Shown here piece by piece: positions 58,042 to 64,000 of a DNA stretch of 64,000 bases. The position numbers and the translations under genes are program-made. Source of the stretch: Pyrus communis (taxonomy: Eukaryota > Streptophyta > Magnoliopsida > Rosales > Rosaceae); contig NC_084813.1 in NCBI RefSeq assembly GCF_963583255.1, forward strand, positions 20,258,502 through 20,322,501, read 5' to 3'. The first letter of the stretch is position 1. Each line of letters opens with the position of its first letter. The notes beneath the pieces were generated by a model. The model was not told the DNA's origin, did no database searches, and saw only the letters and a program-made list of their open reading frames with translations.

Positions 58042-59629
58042 TTTCGATAGCACCATCAAGTAAACATAGCATAGTAGCACACATTTCCATAAAATCATTT
58101 GTAAATCCATGTTATATCCACATAGTATATAACAAGGAACTTCACGGTAATAACCATATCACATAATATTAAAGTCACTCATCTGGGTTATTTGCACTTC
58201 TAGATTCACCAACTCCACTTCCAAGGAACCTAATACAACAAACAAAACCCCACTTAGGAAACTTAACAAGACCGACACATAAAATGAGGCCAAGTGCCAT
58301 TTGCACGTAAATCGAAACTCACGTCAACCGGGAACAACATGTTATCGAGATGAGCCAACTAAGCTCCATCAAGCCTCAACAACATACTAAAGATAAGCGA
58401 CACTCAAGAGTAGAGCACATTGACTAGAACATCAATTATCGATAAAGTAGGTCCACTAAGGTCAACAATCTAAGGCTATTCAATCTGGAATATCCGCACA
58501 TCGGATTCCCTATCCGTAAGTTCTCAAAGGTCCAAAAATTAATAACTAGGATGGTCACAAAATTGCACAACGATCCAACGGTCAGATTGTCATCAATTAC
58601 AAAAATCGCACGACGGTACAATTATCCGAAAAATTGAATAATCGAACCATCGTATTGAATTCAATGCACGGACTTTAGATATGGGCTCAGGACATTGAGA
58701 ACATCTCACTATCCAAAATTCATAAATTTTCACTTTTACCCACCCGTCACCGAGGGTGATGGTTTCCGGCGATCGAAAACCCACTTTTTTGACTAACTCC
58801 AAATTCTACCAAAATTTACAAAAAGATAGAGGTCAATAAGAGGAATAAGTTTTATAACTGCCATAAAGTCCAAAAGTAGACGGAAGATGGTCAATTTTTT
58901 TTCGATAAAGTTGGCGGGTGCCTAAAGCTTCCCAGTGTCGATTCTCCACCTACGGTTGTCCAAAGGGGTCAAGGCTAGTCGAAATTTAATCCTGGGATGA
59001 TGGGCTACAAGTTTCAAGTGGTGGCATCGACCATTGCTTTGCCGATTCACCGGAAAAATGAAAAGGATGGCCAGTGCATTGTTGGTTTTCGTTCGGTTTT
59101 GTGGCCTCGTACCGCCACATACGGTGGTTTATCAAGGTGGTTCTTGGTTAGGTTTTGTATAAGGGAGTGAAAGCTTCAAGATGGTGGTGGTGGCGTCAAA
59201 AAATACAGCCGGAGTTAGCCAGCATCGACATCGGAAAATCATCGATCGCGGGGGTTAATTGGGTGGGTTTTCTGGGTTATTTGGGTCAGGTTTCCCAAAA
59301 TGGAAACTTACCCATTTTGGCTGACTAATTATAGAGACTTAGTACTAATAGTGAGTTCACATGTCTAAAAGGTCTTTTAACTTTCGTGGCTCATAACTTA
59401 TCTGTTCTAACTCGGACTTAAGATCCATTTGCACCTACGAGCTCGTGGAATCAAGTTCTATCTAACCAACTCAAAAGTTGACCAAAAACGTCGAGTAAAA
59501 TTTAAAATGGCAGAAATACCCTTCACTTCACTTTTCTCGAAATCAGAGAATTAACTAACTAGTTTCAATTAAATCTCCGTAATACGTCAAAAATAAAATA
59601 AATACTAATTTTGGGGGCGGGATATCACA
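56742..59629 (+). mobile_element. Nested long solo-LTR-like element, 2,888 bp, copy 2
   Basis: Inserted in the integrase of the Gypsy element and flanked by GGATC on both sides (56737-56741 and 59630-59634). It starts TATCACGCCCCG and ends GATATCACA; the first dinucleotide would be TG in an intact LTR. Removing it and one GGATC restores the expected integrase reading. The interior is non-coding, with an (AT)n(TATG)n microsatellite (58000-58040). Copy 1, in the opposite orientation, is at 27450-30490. Confidence 0.82.
57628..57880. repeat. Tandem repeat inside nested element
   Basis: Five diverged units built on CCCATTGCGGATTAACCAAG with spacers of about 30-55 bp. The analogous place in copy 1 holds units with CTCCGCGATTCC. 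Confidence 0.8.
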
Positions 59630-59634
59630 GGATC

Positions 59635-60010
59635 TTGATCACTTGTTATTGACTGAGGCATCCAAATTTAATTTAAAAATATTGTCAACAAAGAGCTGCG
59701 CGACCATGGATGCAGAACAAAGGTCACTTGAAGCTTTGAAATGGGCATACTTAGAGAGTTTATCAACCACAACTCAAACGATAAATTTGCCTTTGCAAGG
59801 AGAAAGACTTACAATAAAGTCCATAGGAATATCAGTCCAAACCTTTATAGGAATAGGGAGAGGATGTAACAACCCCAAAGGTGCCAAGGTCTCATATTTG
59901 TTTTGTTGACAAGTAGGGCAACTCGCTACCAACTCCTTAATAAACTTCTTCATTCCTTCCTAATAGAAGCATCGAGGTATGCTTTTGTAAGTTTTCAACA
60001 ACCCATCATG
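59635..60010 (-). pseudogene. Gypsy integrase N-terminal part
   Basis: Minus strand reads GMKKFIKELVASCPTCQQNK with the CxxC of the zinc-binding HHCC domain, YETLAPLG, PIPIKVWTDIPMDFIVSLS with the first Asp of the D,D-35-E core, and FIV-stop-VVVDKLSKYAHF with the next Asp. Stops interrupt. It joins 56330-56741 once the nested element is removed. Confidence 0.85.
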
Positions 60011-60163
60011 ACCTGCAGTGGGAGTAGTATGGTTCTCCAAGAATTATTATTTCTCTCTAAGCACTAGTATGATTCAGCATAATTCGACTCTTATACCTGA
60101 AAAGACCATTATCAACCTTGAACTTCAAATCAGCAATAGGTATATTACTACCCTCCACCGATC

Positions 60164-61865
60164 CTAATGTTTATTCTCTAAATCTCGCCTGAGATCATCC
60201 ATCCACTGAGAGTATGGATAGGAAATAGCTTGTAACTTGCCCTCATGCAAAGCATGCACGTAGGAATCAATAGTTGTCAATGTTGATCTAGATAAGGTTG
60301 TCAATGGTGATCTGGAAAAGGCATCAGCTACTTGATTGTTGCACCATTTCTTGTACTGGATTTCATAGTCAAATCCTAAGAGTTTGGTCACCCATTTATG
60401 TTGAAATAGAGTGTGTGCTCGACCTTGCAAGAAATACTTCAAACTGTGATGATCAGTTTGAATAATAAAATGGTTGCCAACCAAATAAGATTGTCATTTG
60501 TGAACTACATGAAGGATTGCCAACATTTCTCTCTCATACGTTGACAATGTTTGATTTATAGGACAAAGGGATTTGCTCGTGAAAGCAATTGGCCTACCTT
60601 CTTGTTGAAGAACTACACCAATGCCATGTCCAGAAGCATCTGTCTCAATGACAAAGGGTTTGCTGAAATATGGTAAGGCAAACACATATGGAGACAACAT
60701 TGCCTTCTTTAAAGTGAGAAACGCCTCAGTAGCTTCTGGGTGCATTTAAACCCATCCTTCTTAGTCAAGACAGAAAACGGACTAATTATTCTTCCAAAGT
60801 GAGGGATAAATTTCTTGTATTATCCAGTAAGACCCAAAAATCCTCTTAGTTCCTTCACAGACTTAGGAACTGGCCACCATGCTATTGACTCCAGCTTCGA
60901 GGGATCTGCAGAAACTTCGTGTTTGAACACAATGTGGCCCAAATACTCCACTTGAGACTTCCCAACAGCACATTTAGACTACTTAACAAATAAACAATGC
61001 TCTTTCAATGTACCAAAGACCATTCTGAGATGTTCTAAATGCAACTGCCATATAGAGCTGTAGACCAAAATATCATCAAAGAAAACTAGAATAAATTTCC
61101 TTAAATATGGTCTAAGGATCTCATTCATAAGGCACTAAAAAGTTGCAGAAGCATTTCTTAAACCAAATGACATCACCGTGAATTCATAATGCCCATCATG
61201 TGTTCGAAATGCAGTTTTTTCAATATCTTCTGGATGTATTCGAATCTGATGGTAGCTAGCTCGTAAATCCAGTTTAGAGAAATATTGTGCACCATGCAGT
61301 TCATCTAATAACTCATCAATCAGGGATATAGGAAATTTATCATTCACAGTGATGTAATTCAACCCTTTATAATCCATGCACATACGCCAAGAACCTTCTT
61401 TCTTCCTTACAAGAGTTACTAGATATGAGTAAGGACTATTACTCACTCGTATGAACCTAGCTTTTAACAACTCAACCACACACTTCTCAATTTCAGCCTT
61501 TTGTATTGGACCATATTGATATGGTCTGCTATTAGGGGGTTTACTCCCATGCAACAAGGGAATTCTATGATCATGTCTTCTATGGGGAGGTAAAGATGTA
61601 GAGGTGCAAAAAATAGCTGCATATTCTTCCAAAATAGCATGTAATTGCAGAAGTTTCTGCATTTGTAGTGCAGAAATATCTTGAATTGGCTCTCCACTAG
61701 AATCAGGGCTATTAATACAAAAGGTTTGAGATCCTTTTGTGAACTGCATATAGAGCTTATCAAAATCACAAAGTATAGGCCATAAAGTTCTCAACCAATG
61801 CACTTCCAAGACAACATCACATCCACCCAAGGAGAGTGCATATAAATCTGAGATACAATTGAATT
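60164..61865 (-). pseudogene. Gypsy reverse transcriptase and RNase H
   Basis: The reverse transcriptase (61830-60835) reads SPYSYLVTLVRKKEGSWRMC, DYKGLNYITVNDKFP, YFSKLDLRASYHQIRI and, after an in-frame TAG where CAG is expected (about 61133), the catalytic VFFDDILVYS. The first box Phe replaces the usual Tyr. RNase H (60745-60164) reads PFVIETDASGHGIGVVLQQE, TYEREMLAILHVVHK, a TGA stop where TGG is expected, HFIIQTDHHSLKYF and NQVADAFSR. These premature stops make the copy non-autonomous now. Confidence 0.9.
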
Positions 61866-63004
61866 CATGGATAGTAATGGGAACCCGAGATAATGTGCCT
61901 TAAGTAGCCATCTTCCTAACATCAACTATCTTAACATTGAAGACATAACCCTTTATCTAAGATCTCTTTCAATCTTTTCACCAATCCTGCATCGACAAAA
62001 TTATGAGAACTACCTGAGTTAATCAAGATAGTCACATGATAATTTTTAATGTACCGAGAAACCTTCATAGTTTGGATTGTTGGTGGTGCAGGTGTACCAA
62101 ACAATGCGCAAGCAGTTATTTCTGGTTCCTCAATCTATACATTCTCACTATCCTCTAACTCAGAACCTAGCTCATCAATCAAAATGAGTTGTTTTCTTTC
62201 ACAAGTATGTCCCTTAACAAATTTATCTTTGCAATGGAAACATAAACCATTCTTTCTACAGTGATTGATTTCCTCAGGAGTTAATCATCTAGAAGGCCTA
62301 GGACGATTCTCATCCACCACAATAATGTTCAAAGTTTGCAAAGGAGATCAAAAATTAGAGTGTAGATAAAGGGGTTTAGCTTTCACCTTAAGATATGTGA
62401 ATTTAGCATCAATTTGGTGAGCAAAAGATGCAGCTTCAAGAACATTCTTGGGCTTTAGTAACTTCACAACATGTCCTAGCTCCGGCTTTAATCCCCCAAT
62501 GAAGCAAGATTTGAGTAGCGCCGGACTAATATCCCTCATTCGATTGGCCAACTGCCTGAAATCCAGCACATAGTCTTTGAGAGTTCCCAATTATCTTAAT
62601 TTAACCAGATTATCTGCCAAGTCTTCAAGCTCAGATGGCCCAAATTCTTGACAAAACACTGCTATGAAATTTTCCCAGTTCGGATAATTGCTTAAGCATC
62701 GAGCCCATTGAAACCATTATAGGGCCTCTCCTTCCATATGAAATGAAGCTAATTTCACCTTCTTCGAATCTTTGATGTTGAAGAAATCAAAGTAGTGCTT
62801 AGCCTTATATATCCACCCCAATGGATCATCGTCATCGCTGAATCTTGGAAAATCCAGTGTCAAGAATGGCTGATGATTATATTGATTGCTATTGTACCCT
62901 ATTTCCGGACAATTAAAGTTGCATGGCATGCAATCTTGACCCAGATTCTCACTGAGGGTAGCCTCTAACGACTCACCCAAAGAATTGCCATTGCCGCGCG
63001 CCAC
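61866..63004 (-). pseudogene. Gypsy gag and protease
   Basis: Gag starts near 63004 with LTLDFPRFSDDDDPLGWIYK and AKHYFDFFNI, passes a stop, then GTLKDYVLDFRQLANRM and SCFIGGLKPELGHVVKL, followed by a zinc knuckle CFHCKDKFVKGHTC (about 62230). The protease motif reads LINSGSSHNFVDAGLV at about 62000: the catalytic Asp of the usual D(S/T)G is Asn. Several stops and shifts separate the blocks. Confidence 0.86.
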
Positions 63005-63176
63005 GAGTGACTACAACTGCATCGAGATCTGTTATTGAGTCACCTTCATCTCCTCATGTGAGCTCTTGAACTCGTCCATCTTGGTTTCCAGATTTCCTAT
63101 TTTCCATGTTTTTCCTTGAAGCTTGCCGCGTCATGCAATAACGAAGGATTGAGAGGAACGACTGGCTCAATACCAA

Positions 63177-63382
63177 CGATAGGTTCCTTGCTCCATGTCT
63201 TCGTGATTGCACCGAGAGAATTGACTAACAGAATTCCACTACTATTTCCATAAATGCCCAACTATCAATTACAATGCTCTTCTTATAGTAACTATCCTCC
63301 AATATTCTGTAACAACCTCTAACTAACACACATCCACCCTACACTCGGCACAATCTCATGATGCTATTAGAGTACCCTATCA
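63177..63382 (-). repeat. Gypsy LTR (5' LTR in element sense)
   Basis: 206 bp, partner of 55587-55792, with a C for T at its plus-strand first base. Confidence 0.93.
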
Positions 63383-63391
63383 TATTCCCAC

Positions 63392-64000
63392 CTGGGGCAA
63401 GAAATGTGTGTTGGTGATGATACTATAAGCTGGCAGAGCAGCATAGCACAGCTCAGCAATTACAACGTAGGCCCCAAGAAACGACCCAGAAGTAAGCCAA
63501 GAATATCCTAAATTGGAGGTCTGCAAATAGAGTGCCAAATATGGACAGTTTTTACTCAGCAGGATTTCAAGCAAGCCAGTTGCCCATCTCTTCTGCTGGG
63601 TCATGGAAATAGGACCACCTGTAGGTACACATCCTAGAAACGCTGGTGGGTCTGTTGCAAACAATAGACTTCCAACCTTTGTTATGAATTGAAAGGCCAA
63701 GTGAGGATATATTCTGTTGTTGATCCGTTCCTCCATCCCACCTAAGCAAGAAAAGGAATTAACAAAGAGAAAAACAAATACACAAATAGAGAATGAAAAA
63801 TGAAATGAAACTCGGAACTTGGACGCGTTGCGGCAATTAACCTTTGGAGCACTGACTTCTATGTTAACTTTTTAAATCTCATCTGATGTGATGAAATTTT
63901 CTTGATACAAAACAATATTTCATCAATATGTACCTTTCTTGGTGCCATATTCGTACTCACGATCTCCAACTCGGTGTGCAGCCTCAATAGATTTCGAGAC
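63392..64000 (-). pseudogene. Third Csl copy: upstream exons, broken, runs off window
   Basis: The exon at 63392-63749 has an intact donor (CCCCAG/GTGGGA). It encodes, in shifting frames, STTEYILT (TED became TEY), GLSIHNKGWKSI, FATDPPAFLGC and ISMTQQKRWATGLLEILLSK (QxxRW intact), then ALPAYSIITNTHFLPQ. At least two frameshifts lie between the first pieces. A further exon at the window edge (about 63933-64000) reads SIEAAHRVGDREYEYGTKKG. The last exon lies at 54652-55360, beyond the Gypsy insertion. More exons may exist outside the window. Confidence 0.88.

Larger units (their letters stand above)
55587..63382 (-). mobile_element. Ty3/Gypsy chromovirus-type retrotransposon, nearly full length
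   Basis: Two 206-bp LTRs (55587-55792 and 63177-63382) are flanked by the perfect five-base duplication TATTC (55582-55586 and 63383-63387). Each LTR reads TGATAGG...CCTATCA on the minus strand, apart from one mutated end (CGATAGG at 63177). Next to the right LTR the minus strand has TTGGTATTGAGCCAGTC, a diverged initiator-Met tRNA primer site; next to the left LTR a purine tract, CCAGGGGGGTTGG. Gene order is gag, protease, reverse transcriptase, RNase H, integrase, chromodomain. By eye the LTRs differ at about 11 of 206 sites, so insertion is not very recent. Short LTRs and the chromodomain suggest the Reina-type lineage. It lies in the last intron of the third Csl copy, with only ten bases between its end and the exon. 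Confidence 0.93.

Overview
This is a stretch of plant nuclear genome. Genes have introns with GT/AG borders, are AT-rich between exons, and carry typical plant families: a CYP74 fatty-acid hydroperoxide lyase, a UGT73-type glucosyltransferase, cellulose synthase-like B/H genes and a DUF1068/NKS1 gene. The miniature elements with GAGGATCC-type ends, an Au-like SINE and the retroelement styles suggest a woody Rosaceae species of the apple/pear group. That placement is an inference, not something the sequence proves.

Layout. 0-3 kb: debris of an ankyrin-repeat gene, a TenA-domain (TH2-like) gene fragment, a probable solo LTR, and a deleted hAT transposon with perfect 8-bp target duplications. 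3-8.8 kb: repeats only. 8.86-12.7 kb: intact three-exon hydroperoxide lyase (491 aa), plus strand. 15.7-17.3 kb: DUF1068 gene (191 aa, with a 24-nt microexon), minus strand. 18.96-21.6 kb: three-exon gene for a zinc-ribbon/low-complexity protein (608 aa), plus strand. 22.2 kb: a broken copy of the end of the UGT gene. 23.5-31.7 kb: a decayed gag-only LTR element with an internal minisatellite and a 3-kb nested LTR-like insert. 31.7-35 kb: repeats and a LINE fragment. 35.26-36.71 kb: intact, intronless UGT (482 aa). 37.5-38.5 kb: a chimera of a Csl 3' end joined to a copy of the 608-aa gene's 3' end. 39.0-40.0 kb: CNOT9/Rcd1-like pseudogene, cut by a Copia remnant. 41.6-46.7 kb: a complete nine-exon Csl gene (746 aa), minus strand. 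47.1-48.6 kb: PIF/Harbinger element. 52.4-64 kb: two further Csl copies, both dead. One carries a solo LTR in an exon; the other is split by a 7.8-kb chromovirus-type Ty3/Gypsy element, which itself holds a 2.9-kb nested LTR.

Function. The intact genes do not form an operon-like unit. Hydroperoxide lyase makes C6 volatiles and oxo-acids in plastids, the UGT glucosylates small phenolic or terpenoid acceptors, the Csl protein is a Golgi/ER-type family-2 glycosyltransferase, and the DUF1068 protein belongs to a Golgi-associated family. The main story is local duplication and decay of UGT, Csl and the 608-aa gene, with several transposon types landing in the copies. The only structurally intact Csl gene has lost the tryptophan of its QxxRW motif, while both dead paralogues keep it. 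I found no clearly new multi-gene system; the strongest leads are that Csl substitution, the chimeric duplication at 37.5-38.5 kb and the CNOT9-like pseudogene with a Gly/Arg-rich tail.
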